Notes under the pieces: model-generated
The model's database searches: none
The model's input: only the letters and a program-made list of their open reading frames with translations
Told to the model about the DNA's origin: nothing
Assembly (NCBI RefSeq): GCF_020177265.1
Contig: NZ_JAIVMC010000008.1
Span: forward strand, 1-64,000
DNA from: Pseudooceanicola marinus
GTDB taxonomy: Bacteria; Pseudomonadota; Alphaproteobacteria; Rhodobacterales; Rhodobacteraceae
Length of the DNA stretch: 64,000 nt
Reading direction: 5' to 3'
Shown here: positions 41,059-52,164 of the stretch, piece by piece
Layout: each line of letters starts with the position of its first letter
Numbering within the stretch: position 1 is the stretch's first letter
Translations under genes and position numbers: made by a program

Positions 41059-42312
41059 ATGCGGTTTTCCGGGCTGCGTGTCCTGAAGGAGGGACTCACC
41101 GGCAATCGGGGGTGGGGGCCGCACTGGCGCGATCCCGCGCCGAAACCGGCCTATGACATCGTGATCATCGGCGGTGGCGGCCACGGTCTGGCGACGGCCT
41201 TCTACCTGGCCAAGGAACACGGGCTGCGCAATGTCGCGGTGCTGGAGAAGGGCTATCTCGGCGGCGGCAATGTCGGGCGCAACACCACCATCGTGCGCGC
41301 CAACTACTTCCTGCCCGGCAATTCAGAGTTCTACTCGCATTCCCTGAAGCTCTGGGAAGGGCTGGAGCAGGAGCTGAACTACAACGTGATGCATTCGCAG
41401 CGCGGCATCATCAACCTGTTCCATTCCGACGGGCAACGCGATGCGGCGGCGCGGCGTGGAAATGCGATGATCAACCAGGGCGACGACGCGGAACTGCTGG
41501 ACCGCGACGGCGTGCGGCGTCTGCTTCCCTACCTCGATTACGACCAGGGACGGTTCCCGATCTACGGCGGACTCTACCACCGGCGCGGCGGCACGGCGCG
41601 GCATGATGCGGTGGCCTGGGGCTTTGCCCGCGGGGCGTCAGACCGGGGTGTCGACCTGATCCAGAACTGCGAGGTGACGGGGATCGACGTCGAAGGCGGG
41701 CAGGTGACCGGCGTGCAGACCTCGCGCGGGGCGATCCGGGCGCGCAAGGTGGCGATCGTCACCGCCGGGCGCTCGGGCCAGGTGGCGGCCATGGCCGGGA
41801 TGCGTCTGCCGATCGAGAGCCATATCCTGCAGGCCTTTGTCACCGAGGGGCTGAAGCCCGTACTCGACAACGTGGTGACCTTCGGCATGGGGCATTTCTA
41901 CATCAGCCAGTCGGACAAGGGCGGGCTGGTCTTCGGCGGCGACCTGGACATGTACCCGTCCTATGCGCAGCGCGGCAACCTGCCCACGGCGGAGCATGTG
42001 ATGGAGGCCGGAATGGCCCTGATGCCGATGATCGGCAAGGCGCGGGTGCTGCGCAGCTGGGGCGGAATCATGGACATGACCCCCGACGGATCGCCGATCA
42101 TCGACCGCACCGATATCGGCGGGCTCTACCTTGATTGCGGCTGGTGCTACGGCGGGTTCAAGGCGGTGCCGGGCTCCGGCTACGCGCTGGCGCATCTGCT
42201 GGCCACCGACCGCCCGCATGACAGCGCCACGGGCTTCCGCCTGGACCGGTTCCGCGACGGCGTGGGCCTGATGGACGAAGAGGGCACCGGTGCGCAACAC
42301 AACACCCACTGA
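41059..42312 (+). CDS. soxB: Sarcosine oxidase subunit beta
   Basis: The 417-residue protein matches the beta subunit of heterotetrameric sarcosine oxidase. It has an FAD-binding motif GGGGHG at 38-43 and the family segment GYLGGGNVGRNTTIVRANYF. The C-terminal YLDCGWCYGGFKAVPGSG is also typical. This subunit holds FAD and a covalently bound FMN and contains the site where sarcosine is oxidised to glycine, formaldehyde equivalents and hydrogen peroxide. AAGGAG lies upstream of the ATG. It is the first of four genes in the order B-D-A-G. No folate-pathway genes follow here, unlike in some genomes. Confidence 0.95.
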   Translation: MRFSGLRVLKEGLTGNRGWGPHWRDPAPKPAYDIVIIGGGGHGLATAFYLAKEHGLRNVAVLEKGYLGGGNVGRNTTIVRANYFLPGNSEFYSHSLKLWEGLEQELNYNVMHSQRGIINLFHSDGQRDAAARRGNAMINQGDDAELLDRDGVRRLLPYLDYDQGRFPIYGGLYHRRGGTARHDAVAWGFARGASDRGVDLIQNCEVTGIDVEGGQVTGVQTSRGAIRARKVAIVTAGRSGQVAAMAGMRLPIESHILQAFVTEGLKPVLDNVVTFGMGHFYISQSDKGGLVFGGDLDMYPSYAQRGNLPTAEHVMEAGMALMPMIGKARVLRSWGGIMDMTPDGSPIIDRTDIGGLYLDCGWCYGGFKAVPGSGYALAHLLATDRPHDSATGFRLDRFRDGVGLMDEEGTGAQHNTH

Positions 42313-42366
42313 CATGACGCTGAACGACACGACACCCCCGGCGAACCGGGGCAAGAGGAGCGCGGC

Positions 42367-42624
42367 ATGCGACTGACCTGTCCCCTGTGCGGCGAACGCG
42401 ACCTGCGGGAATTCACCTATCGCGGCGCGGCCCTGACCCGCCCCGAGGGGGAGACCTGGGGCGACGACTGGCACGACTACATCCACCTGCGCGACAACCC
42501 GGCGGGCGAGAACCGCGAATACTGGGCCCATTCGACGGGCTGCGCGGCGGTGCTGCTGGTGACCCGCGATACCCGCACCCATGAGGTGCTGGGCAGCGCA
42601 CTGGCCAAGGGGGGCGGGGCATGA
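42367..42624 (+). CDS. soxD: Sarcosine oxidase subunit delta
   Basis: The 85-residue protein is the small zinc-binding delta subunit. It has C5 and C8 in MRLTCPLCGE and H55 and C59 in EYWAHSTGC, which fit the known zinc ligands of SoxD in spacing. It stabilises the complex. AAGAGGAG precedes the ATG. The stop overlaps the start of soxA by four bases (42621-42624), so alpha and delta synthesis are coupled. Confidence 0.95.
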   Translation: MRLTCPLCGERDLREFTYRGAALTRPEGETWGDDWHDYIHLRDNPAGENREYWAHSTGCAAVLLVTRDTRTHEVLGSALAKGGGA

Positions 42625-45554
42625 GGCTTTCCACCGGCGGGCAGATCGACCGCTCGCGCCCGCTCGACTTCAGTTTCGACGGCGTGACCTACTCGGGCTA
42701 CCACGGCGACACCCTGGCCTCGGCCCTGATGGCGAACGGGCTGAAGGTCGTGGGGCGCAGTTTCAAGTACCACCGCCCGCGCGGCATCTTCAGTGCGGGC
42801 AGCGAGGAACCCAATGCCCTGGTGACCCTGGGCGCCGGGGCGCGGGCTGAACCCAACGTGCGCGCCACCATGCAGGAGCTGTTCGCGGGCCTTGAGGCGC
42901 GCAGCCAGAACCGCTGGCCCTCGCTGGACTGGGACGTGATGGAGGTGAACGACCTTGTCGCCGACTTCCTCGGTGCGGGGTTCTACTACAAGACCTTCAT
43001 GTGGCCGAAGGCCTTCTGGGAAAAGCTGTACGAGCCCGTGATCCGCCGCGCCGCCGGGCTGGGCGCCCTGTCGGGGCAGGCCGACCCGGATGCCAACGAA
43101 AAGGCCTTCGCCCATTGCGATCTGCTGGTGATCGGCGCGGGGCCCGCCGGGCTGATGGCTGCGTTGCAGGCGGGTGAGGCCGGGGTTGACGTGATCCTGT
43201 GCGACGAGGACCGGACCCCGGGCGGTAGCCTTCTGTCCTCCACCGAGGATGTGGACGGCATGGCCGCGCCCGACTGGGCGACCGAGGCCGTGGCCCGGCT
43301 AGCGGCGATGCCCAACGTGCGGATCATGACGCGGACCACCGTCACCGGCGTCTACGACGGCGGCACCTATGGGGCGCTGGAACGGGTGGGGCGGCATCTG
43401 CAGCATCGCCCCGGTCCGCTACCCGTCGACTGCTTCTGGCGGATCGTCGCGAAACGCGCCGTGCTGGCCGCCGGGGCGCTGGAGCGTCCGGTGGCCTTCC
43501 AGGACAACGACCGGCCCGGCGTCATGCTGTCCAGCGCCGTGCGCGCTTACGTGAACCGCTATGCCGTGGCGCCGGGCAGTTCGGTCACCGTCTTTGGCAA
43601 CAATGACGACGCGCACCGTACCGCCCGCGACCTGCTGGCGGCAGGCGTTCATGTGGCCGGCCTGATCGACGCGCGGCACGAGGCGACGACGGACCTCGAT
43701 CTGCCGTTCTACCCCGGCGCCGTGGTCAGCCGCGTGACCGGGCGCATGGGGCTGGAAACGGTGTCGCTGCGCACCCACAAGGGCGAGGTGAAGCTGCAAA
43801 GCGATTGCCTGTCGGTCTCGGGTGGCTGGAACCCCTCGCTGCACCTGACGTGTCACCTGAACGGTCGACCGGTGTGGGATGAGGGCATCGCCTCCTTCCT
43901 ACCCGCGCCCGAAGGCATGCCGGGGCTGATCCCGGCGGGCGGGGCGGCAGGCCTCTTCCCGACCTGGGAGGCACTGGAGTCGGGCCGCGCGGCGGCCGCC
44001 CGCGCGCTGGAAGAAATGGGACAAACGGTGCCTCACCAGAAGGTGCCGGAGGCCGAGGGCGCGCCCTACAAGGTGAAGGCCCTGTGGCATGTGCCGGGCA
44101 AGGGCCGCGCTTGGCTGGACCTGGCCAATGACGTGACGGTCAAGGATGTGCGCGGCGCGGCAGCCGAGAACTTCCGCTCGGTCGAGCACATGAAGCGGTA
44201 CACCACGCAGGGCATGGCGCCGGATCAGGGCAAGACCTCGAACCTGTCGGCCATGGCGGTGCTGGGCGATGCGACGGGCCGCGATGTGGCCCAGACCGGC
44301 ATCACCACCTATCGCCCGCCTTACGTGCCGGTGCCAATCGCCGCCATGGGCGCGGGAGGCAAGGGCAGGGGATTTGCCCCGGAGCGGCTGACCACCAGCC
44401 ATGGCCGCAGCCTGGCGATGAACGCACCGATGATCGAGGCGGGCCTGTGGTACCGCCCCAGCTACTTCCCCCGGACGGGCGAAAAGACCTGGCGGCAAAG
44501 CTGTGACCGCGAGGTGGGCATGGTGCGTCAAGCGGTGGGCATCGCCGATGTGTCGACCCTGGGCAAGATCGACATCCAAGGGCGCGACGCGGGCGCCTTC
44601 CTCGACTTCGTCTACGCCAACACCTTCTCCACGCTGAAGGAGGGGCGGGTGCGCTATGGCCTGATGCTGCGCGAGGACGGGCATGTCATGGACGATGGCA
44701 CCACCGCGCGGCTGGGACCGCAGCATTACCTGATGACCACCACCACCGCGGCGGCGGGCGAGGTGATGGGCCACCTGGAATTCGCCGCTCAGGTGCTGCG
44801 CCCGGACTGGGACGTGCGCCTGATCTCGGTGACCGAGCAATGGGCGCAGTTCGCCGTCGCCGGGCCGCAGTCCCGCGCCCTGCTGGAGGACGTGCTGGGC
44901 CGCGATCTGGGGGGCGACGTGCTGCCCTTCATGGGCTGGATCCCGGTCACTATTGGCGGCGTGGAAGGGCGGCTTTTCCGCATCTCCTTCTCGGGCGAGC
45001 TGGCCTATGAACTGGCGGTGCCCGCGCGCTACGGCGAAAGCCTGTTCACCCAGCTGGTCAAGCAGGCCGAGGCCCGGGGCGGCGGCGCCTACGGGATGGA
45101 GGCGCTGAACGTGCTGCGGATCGAGAAGGGCCTGCTGACCCATGCCGAGCTGCACGGGCGCACCACGGCCTTCGACCTTGGGCTGGAGCGGATGATGTCG
45201 CGCAAGAAGGCCTTCATCGGCCAGGCGGGGGCGTCGCGTCCCGGGCTGTTGGCCGAAGACCGCGAACGGCTGGTCGGCCTGCGCCCTGTCGGCGCGGTGC
45301 AGATGATCCCGGCCGGCGCCTTCCTCTTCACCGAAGGCGAGGAGGCGGTGCGCGAGAACGCCCAGGGCTATGTCACCTCCACCGCCTTTTCGCCGACGCT
45401 GGGGCATACCGTGGCGCTTGGCTTCCTGAAATCCGGCCCCGACCGGATCGGAGAGCGGATCCGCATGGTGGATCACCTGCGCGGCGTCGTAACGCTGTGC
45501 GAGGTCTGCGAGCCCTGTTTCCTGGACCCGGAAGGGGAGAGACCCCGTGCCTGA
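42621..45554 (+). CDS. soxA: Sarcosine oxidase subunit alpha
   Basis: This 977-residue protein is the alpha subunit. The N-terminal part (about 1-90) resembles a ferredoxin-like domain, with DFSFDGVTYSGYHGDTLASAL and FKYHRPRGIFSAG. A nucleotide-binding domain follows with GAGPAG at 172-177, where NAD is bound, and a second Rossmann region. The C-terminal third is a GcvT-like domain that binds tetrahydrofolate and captures the methyl group as methylene-THF. It overlaps soxD by four and soxG by eight bases. The size agrees with known alpha subunits. Confidence 0.95.
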   Translation: MRLSTGGQIDRSRPLDFSFDGVTYSGYHGDTLASALMANGLKVVGRSFKYHRPRGIFSAGSEEPNALVTLGAGARAEPNVRATMQELFAGLEARSQNRWPSLDWDVMEVNDLVADFLGAGFYYKTFMWPKAFWEKLYEPVIRRAAGLGALSGQADPDANEKAFAHCDLLVIGAGPAGLMAALQAGEAGVDVILCDEDRTPGGSLLSSTEDVDGMAAPDWATEAVARLAAMPNVRIMTRTTVTGVYDGGTYGALERVGRHLQHRPGPLPVDCFWRIVAKRAVLAAGALERPVAFQDNDRPGVMLSSAVRAYVNRYAVAPGSSVTVFGNNDDAHRTARDLLAAGVHVAGLIDARHEATTDLDLPFYPGAVVSRVTGRMGLETVSLRTHKGEVKLQSDCLSVSGGWNPSLHLTCHLNGRPVWDEGIASFLPAPEGMPGLIPAGGAAGLFPTWEALESGRAAAARALEEMGQTVPHQKVPEAEGAPYKVKALWHVPGKGRAWLDLANDVTVKDVRGAAAENFRSVEHMKRYTTQGMAPDQGKTSNLSAMAVLGDATGRDVAQTGITTYRPPYVPVPIAAMGAGGKGRGFAPERLTTSHGRSLAMNAPMIEAGLWYRPSYFPRTGEKTWRQSCDREVGMVRQAVGIADVSTLGKIDIQGRDAGAFLDFVYANTFSTLKEGRVRYGLMLREDGHVMDDGTTARLGPQHYLMTTTTAAAGEVMGHLEFAAQVLRPDWDVRLISVTEQWAQFAVAGPQSRALLEDVLGRDLGGDVLPFMGWIPVTIGGVEGRLFRISFSGELAYELAVPARYGESLFTQLVKQAEARGGGAYGMEALNVLRIEKGLLTHAELHGRTTAFDLGLERMMSRKKAFIGQAGASRPGLLAEDRERLVGLRPVGAVQMIPAGAFLFTEGEEAVRENAQGYVTSTAFSPTLGHTVALGFLKSGPDRIGERIRMVDHLRGVVTLCEVCEPCFLDPEGERPRA

Positions 45555-46101
45555 GCTGACCCTGATCGCCCAAAATGCCCTGCCGCAGGGCGTCGTGACC
45601 ACTCTGGCCGGCACCCGGGTCGAGGTGCTGCCGATGCGCCGCCTGTCGGCGCTGATGCCTGGCCCCGATGCCGGCCCCCTGGCCGAGGCGCTGATGGCGC
45701 AGCATGGGCTGGGCCTGCCTGCGCCCGGCTCGGTCGAACATGCGGAGCAGGCGGAATGCCTGTGGTTCGGCATCGGGCAGTACCTGCTGATCGGCCCGGC
45801 CCCCGCGCCTGACCTGGCGGAGGCCGCCACCCTGACGGATCAATCCGACGCCTGGGCCTCGGTCCTGCTGGAGGGGCCGCGCGCGCGCCACGTGCTGGCG
45901 CGGCTTTGCCCGCTGGACCTGCGCGCGCGGGCCTTCGCACCGGGCGCCACGGCCCGGACCGAGCTGGCCCACATGGGCGCCTCGGTCACCCGCACCGGCC
46001 CGGACGGCTTTCGTGTGATGGTCTTCCGCTCCATGGCGGAGACGCTGCTGCATGAGCTGCGCGCGGCGCTGGAGGCGGTCGCGGCACGCGGCATGGTCTG
46101 A
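45547..46101 (+). CDS. soxG: Sarcosine oxidase subunit gamma
   Basis: The 184-residue protein is the gamma subunit, which has a GcvT-like fold and packs against alpha. The match comes from its position at the end of soxBDAG and from segments such as LWFGIGQYLLIG, LLEGPRARHVLARLCPLDL and FRVMVFRSMAETLLHEL. It overlaps soxA by eight bases. The sequence of this subunit is generally less conserved, so context carries part of the assignment. Confidence 0.9.
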   Translation: MPELTLIAQNALPQGVVTTLAGTRVEVLPMRRLSALMPGPDAGPLAEALMAQHGLGLPAPGSVEHAEQAECLWFGIGQYLLIGPAPAPDLAEAATLTDQSDAWASVLLEGPRARHVLARLCPLDLRARAFAPGATARTELAHMGASVTRTGPDGFRVMVFRSMAETLLHELRAALEAVAARGMV

Positions 46102-46110
46102 GCAACGGAC

Positions 46111-46159
46111 GCGCGCGGCGCGGTGATGTCCCTCGGGGCATCTGGACTCCGCCGCGCGC
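46111..46159 (+). promoter_or_regulatory. Inverted repeat between soxG and dnaG
   Basis: GCGCGCGGCG (46111-46120) and CGCCGCGCGC (46150-46159) are perfect inverted copies separated by 29 bases. The pair starts ten bases after the soxG stop and ends 18 bases before the dnaG ATG. It may end the sox transcript or fold the dnaG leader. Confidence 0.35.
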
Positions 46160-46177
46160 AGAGACGATATTCCGGCC

Positions 46178-48169
46178 ATGAAGCTGGACCCTTCTTTCCT
46201 CGACGAACTTCGCAACCGCATCTCCCTGACCCAGGTGGTCGGGCGCAAGGTGCTGTGGGACAATCGGAAATCCATTCCGTCCAAGGGGGATATGTGGGCG
46301 CCGTGCCCCTTCCACCACGAAAAGACCGCCTCGTTCCACGTCGATGATCGCAAGGGATTCTACTACTGCTTCGGCTGCCACGAAAAAGGCGACGCCATCT
46401 CCTTCGTGCGCAAGACCGAGAACGTGGAGTTCATGGAGGCGATCGAGATCCTCGCCCGCGAGGCCGGCATGCCGCTGCCCGAACGCGATCCGCAGGCGGC
46501 GAAGAAGGCCGAGAAGCGCGCCTCGCTGACCGACGTGATGGAAGAGGCGGTGAAGTTCTTCGCGATGTCGCTGCGCGGCGGGGGCGGGCGAGACGCCTCT
46601 GCCTACCTGACGAAACGGGGCCTCGACGAGGCCGCGCGCGGGCGCTGGAACCTCGGCTTTGCGCCGGATGCCTGGCAGGGCCTGTGGGATCACCTGATCG
46701 GCAAAGGTGTGAAACCCGACGATATTCTGGCCTGTGGCCTGGCCAAGCCGTCGAACAAGGGCGGCAAGCCCTATGACACTTTCCGCAACCGCATCATGTT
46801 CCCGATCCGCGACACGCGTGGCCGCTGCATTGCCTTTGGTGGGCGCGCGATGGATCCCAACGACAACGCGAAATACCTGAACTCGCCGGAAACCGTGCTC
46901 TTCGACAAGGGGCGTACCCTTTATAACCATGCGCCTGCGCGCGAGGCCGTGGGCAAGGGCCAGCCGCTGATCGTGGCAGAGGGATACATGGACGTGATCG
47001 CCCTGTCGGAGGCGGGGTTCGGCGGCGCGGTGGCGCCCCTGGGCACGGCGGTGACCGAGCATCAGCTGGACATGCTGTGGCGCATCGCGCCCGAGCCGCT
47101 GATCGCGCTGGACGGCGACACGGCGGGCCTTCGGGCGGCGCGCAAGGTGATGGACCTGGCCCTGCCGAAGCTGAACGTCGGCCATTCCGTGCGCTTTGCC
47201 CTGATGCCCGAGGGGCAGGACCCCGACGAGGTGCTGAAGGCCAAGGGGCGCGAGGGGATGCAGGCGTTGCTGGACAGCGCCCTGCCGCTGGTGGATCTGC
47301 TGTGGAGCCGCGAGACCGAGGGCAAGACCTTCGACAGTCCCGACCGGCGTGCGGCGCTGGACCGCGCGCTGCGCAATGCCACCGCCCAGATCCCGGACGA
47401 AGGGCTGCGCTATCACTACGACCAGGCGCTGCGCGAAAGAACCCGCGAGCTGTTCCGCCCGGCCCGCTTCTCCGGCAAGGGCAGCGGTGGCGGTGGGTTC
47501 AGCCCGGCGCGCGGCAAGGGGGGCTTCGGCCGCAACGCCCGGTTCCAGCCGGCGGTGCCCATGCCCAGCACCAAGGCCAGCCTGCTGGCCGGGCAGGACA
47601 TCGATGCGACGGAATACCTGCGCGAGGCGGTGATCCTGGCCTCTCTCTGCGTTACCCCCGGGGTGGCGGATGAGTTCGAGGGGCAGCTTCTGAGAATGGA
47701 TTGCCGGGATGAGACCCATGCCCGGCTCCGCGACCTGATTCTGGCCCATGCCGGGGAAGGGGCGGAAAATCTTTCCGAAAAACTGACCGAGGCGCTCGGT
47801 GCGCCGGCCCTTGACGAATTGCTCGGGCGGACCCATGTGGCCCTCTGTCCGCCGGTACGTCACCCCGGCGACGAGGAGCAGGCCCGGATGACACTGGGCG
47901 AGGAATTCGCCAAGCTCCAGGCCGTGCGGGCCCTCAGGGACGAGGTTGAAGAGGCCACGCAGGATATTGAAACGATGGAGGATGAAGCGGTGACTTGGCG
48001 CCTGGGCGATGCTGCCCGCACCAGCCAGTCGGCGCTTCGCGGCCTGCAGGAGGACACGGCCGAATACGACGTGGGAGACAACGGGGCCCCGATCAATCGG
48101 GATGAACGCAGCGCCTTGGATGCGCTGATGCAGACGATTCGCTTCGACAAGCCCCGCCGCAACGGCTGA
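46178..48169 (+). CDS. dnaG: DNA primase
   Basis: The 663-residue protein has the CHC2-type zinc domain (C43, H46, C64, C67) and the Toprim catalytic motifs EGYMD (268-272) and DGDTAG (312-317). A glycine-rich linker follows at about 425-450, then a C-terminal helicase-binding region. DnaG makes RNA primers for replication. There is no clear Shine-Dalgarno sequence before the ATG at 46178. The gene is followed by rpoD after 144 bases, a widespread order (dnaG-rpoD) in proteobacteria. Confidence 0.97.
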   Translation: MKLDPSFLDELRNRISLTQVVGRKVLWDNRKSIPSKGDMWAPCPFHHEKTASFHVDDRKGFYYCFGCHEKGDAISFVRKTENVEFMEAIEILAREAGMPLPERDPQAAKKAEKRASLTDVMEEAVKFFAMSLRGGGGRDASAYLTKRGLDEAARGRWNLGFAPDAWQGLWDHLIGKGVKPDDILACGLAKPSNKGGKPYDTFRNRIMFPIRDTRGRCIAFGGRAMDPNDNAKYLNSPETVLFDKGRTLYNHAPAREAVGKGQPLIVAEGYMDVIALSEAGFGGAVAPLGTAVTEHQLDMLWRIAPEPLIALDGDTAGLRAARKVMDLALPKLNVGHSVRFALMPEGQDPDEVLKAKGREGMQALLDSALPLVDLLWSRETEGKTFDSPDRRAALDRALRNATAQIPDEGLRYHYDQALRERTRELFRPARFSGKGSGGGGFSPARGKGGFGRNARFQPAVPMPSTKASLLAGQDIDATEYLREAVILASLCVTPGVADEFEGQLLRMDCRDETHARLRDLILAHAGEGAENLSEKLTEALGAPALDELLGRTHVALCPPVRHPGDEEQARMTLGEEFAKLQAVRALRDEVEEATQDIETMEDEAVTWRLGDAARTSQSALRGLQEDTAEYDVGDNGAPINRDERSALDALMQTIRFDKPRRNG

Positions 48170-48251
48170 ACCAGGGGCGAATCAGGTGAAATGACAGGGA
48201 CCCTCAAGAAAAACAGGGTAAACGGGTGTGCGAATCGGTGAAAGCAGGTAT

Positions 48252-48272
48252 TGATTCGGTTCAATCGAATCA
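48252..48272. promoter_or_regulatory. Dyad upstream of rpoD
   Basis: TGATTCG (48252-48258) and CGAATCA (48266-48272) form a perfect inverted repeat with a seven-base spacer, ending 41 bases before the rpoD ATG. It could be a protein-binding site in the rpoD promoter region. Confidence 0.3.
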
Positions 48273-48313
48273 CAGCAGCTGCACCGCCGCATCCAGTGCG
48301 CAGGAGTACCGCC

Positions 48314-50308
<1,995 letters not shown>

Positions 50309-50335
50309 GCGCCCGACGGTGGCCTGAAAACAGAG

Positions 50336-50364
50336 ACCCCCGCGCCCTTGGCGCGGGGGTTTTT
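50336..50364 (+). terminator. Rho-independent terminator of rpoD
   Basis: ACCCCCGCGCC (50336-50346) pairs perfectly over 11 bases with GGCGCGGGGGT (50350-50360) around CTT, followed by more Ts. It begins 28 bases after the rpoD stop. Confidence 0.9.
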
Positions 50365-50502
50365 CGTTGCGGGGCATGGAGGGGGGCATCGGCGGAGAAA
50401 TGTGAAACCTGCTGTCATGTGCCCGGGGCGGCGAATTGCGCGGTTGCGCCGTTCGGCCTGAGGGGGCATCAGGTCGGGGCTGATTTTACGACAGGAGTTC
50501 TC

Positions 50503-50991
50503 ATGAAACCGTTTGCCGCCGCGCTGGCCTGCCTGGCCATTACTGCCGCGCCCGCCTTTGCCCAGACCGACATGGCCCAGACCGACATGATCTCGGCCAC
50601 CAACCCCGACGCTGTTGCCGCCGCGCTGCAGGAGATGGGGTATCGCGCCGAAATGGACACCGACGGCATCGGCGATCCGCTGATCCGCTCGGCGGCCGAG
50701 GGTGTGAACTACCGCATCTACTTCTTCGGCTGCAGCGACAACGCCGATTGCGATTCCCTGATGTTCTCCGCCGGGTTCGACCTGACCAACGGCATGGGCG
50801 TCACCGCGATCAACGACTGGAACTCCGACGCGGTCATCACCCGGGGCTACCTCGACGACGAGGATGATCCCTATCTGGAGATGTACCTGCTGACCGGACG
50901 CGGCGACGGCATTCCCGCCGACGTTTTTGAGGCCGCTGTCGGTGAATGGAACCAGTCGCTGGCCCGCTTCCAGGACACCATCGACTGGTAA
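50503..50991 (+). CDS. YbjN-domain secreted protein
   Basis: The 162-residue protein has a Sec signal peptide, MKPFAAALACLAITAAPAFA, before Q21. A YbjN-type domain follows: AVAAALQEMGYRAEMDTDGIGDPLIRSAAEGVNYRIYFFGC and later the acidic LDDEDDPYLEMYLL. YbjN proteins resemble type III secretion chaperones in fold and their role is unclear. The mature protein is acidic and probably periplasmic. CAGGAG precedes the ATG. It is flanked by two strong terminators, so it is a single-gene unit. Confidence 0.83.
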   Translation: MKPFAAALACLAITAAPAFAQTDMAQTDMISATNPDAVAAALQEMGYRAEMDTDGIGDPLIRSAAEGVNYRIYFFGCSDNADCDSLMFSAGFDLTNGMGVTAINDWNSDAVITRGYLDDEDDPYLEMYLLTGRGDGIPADVFEAAVGEWNQSLARFQDTIDW

Positions 50992-51019
50992 TCGCGGACC
51001 CGCGAATGACCTGACGACA

Positions 51020-51050
51020 GGGCGCGCCGGCGAGATCGGCGCGCCCTTTT
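51020..51050 (+). terminator. Rho-independent terminator after the YbjN gene
   Basis: GGGCGCGCC (51020-51028) pairs with GGCGCGCCC (51038-51046) around a 9-base loop, then TTTT. It starts 29 bases after the stop codon. Confidence 0.85.
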
Positions 51051-51182
51051 CCTTGGCACCGTATCAGGCCGGGGCAGGGGAGGGCGGCGCTGACCGGAAA
51101 TCGCACGTCTACCTACAAGAAACCGTCATATCCGGCTGCTAGGCCGCGACCACACTCGTGATCCTGCATTCCGGAGACAGAC

Positions 51183-52160
51183 ATGAAACGCGCCCTCCCG
51201 CTCGCCGCTGCCCTGACCCTGACCGCCACCGCCGCCTGGGCCGATGTCAGCGGCAAGCTGGTCCTCTACACCAGCCAGCCCAATGCCGACGCCCAGCAGA
51301 CGGTCGATGCCTTCATGGCCGAATACCCCGAGGTCGAGGTGGAGTGGTTCCGCGACGGCACGACCAAGGTCATGGCCAAGCTGCGGGCTGAGTTCGAGGC
51401 CGGCCAGCCGCAGCCCGACGTCCTGCTGATCGCCGACAGTGTGACCATGGAGGGTCTGAAGGCCGAGGATCGCCTGATGGCCTACCCCGAGGCCGACACC
51501 GCCGCCTACGAGGCCGGCGTGATGGACCCGGAAGGCTACTGGTTTGCCACCAAGCTGATCACCACCGGGATCATGTACAACACGAACGCACCGATGGTGC
51601 CCACCTCCTACAACGACCTGCTGTCGGAGGAGGCGAAGAACAAGCTGGCGATGCCCTCGCCGCTGACCTCGGGCGCGGCCACAATCCACATGGCCGCGCT
51701 GACCGCCAACCCCGACCTGGGCTGGGACTTCTATGAAGGTCTGGCCGATCAGGGCGCCAACCCGCAGGGCGGCAACGGCGGCACCTACAAGGCGATCGCC
51801 GGCGGTGAGAAACTCTATGGGTTCGTGGTCGATTTCCTGCCGATCCGCGAAGCCGTGAAGGGCGCGCCGGTGGCCTTCGTCTTCCCCGAGGAAGGTGTGT
51901 CGGCGGTCAGCGAACCGGCCGCGATCCTGTCCACCGCGCAGAACCCCGATGCGGCCAAGGCCTTCATCGACTTCGTGATCTCTGAACAGGGGCAACAGCT
52001 GGCCGCGGACATGGGCTATCTGCCCGCGCACCCGGCCGTGCCCGCCCCCGAAGGTTTCCCGGCGCGCGACCAGATCAAGCTGATGGCATTCGATCCGGCC
52101 CGCGCCCTGGCCGAGGACGAGGAGAACAAGATGCGCTTCATGGATATCTTCGGCGGTTGA
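51183..52160 (+). CDS. ABC transporter substrate-binding protein, iron(III)/AEP type
   Basis: The 325-residue protein has a Sec signal (MKRALPLAAALTLTATAAWA) and the family-1 binding protein core: GKLVLYTSQPNADAQQTVDAFMAEYP, then the cleft region with DVLLIADSVTMEGL and MYNTNAPMVPTSYNDLL. This group binds ferric iron, 2-aminoethylphosphonate, thiamine or related ligands. No conserved pair of iron-binding tyrosines could be located with confidence, so iron is not certain. The permease gene follows four bases after the stop. Confidence 0.88.
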   Translation: MKRALPLAAALTLTATAAWADVSGKLVLYTSQPNADAQQTVDAFMAEYPEVEVEWFRDGTTKVMAKLRAEFEAGQPQPDVLLIADSVTMEGLKAEDRLMAYPEADTAAYEAGVMDPEGYWFATKLITTGIMYNTNAPMVPTSYNDLLSEEAKNKLAMPSPLTSGAATIHMAALTANPDLGWDFYEGLADQGANPQGGNGGTYKAIAGGEKLYGFVVDFLPIREAVKGAPVAFVFPEEGVSAVSEPAAILSTAQNPDAAKAFIDFVISEQGQQLAADMGYLPAHPAVPAPEGFPARDQIKLMAFDPARALAEDEENKMRFMDIFGG

Positions 52161-52164
52161 TCCC

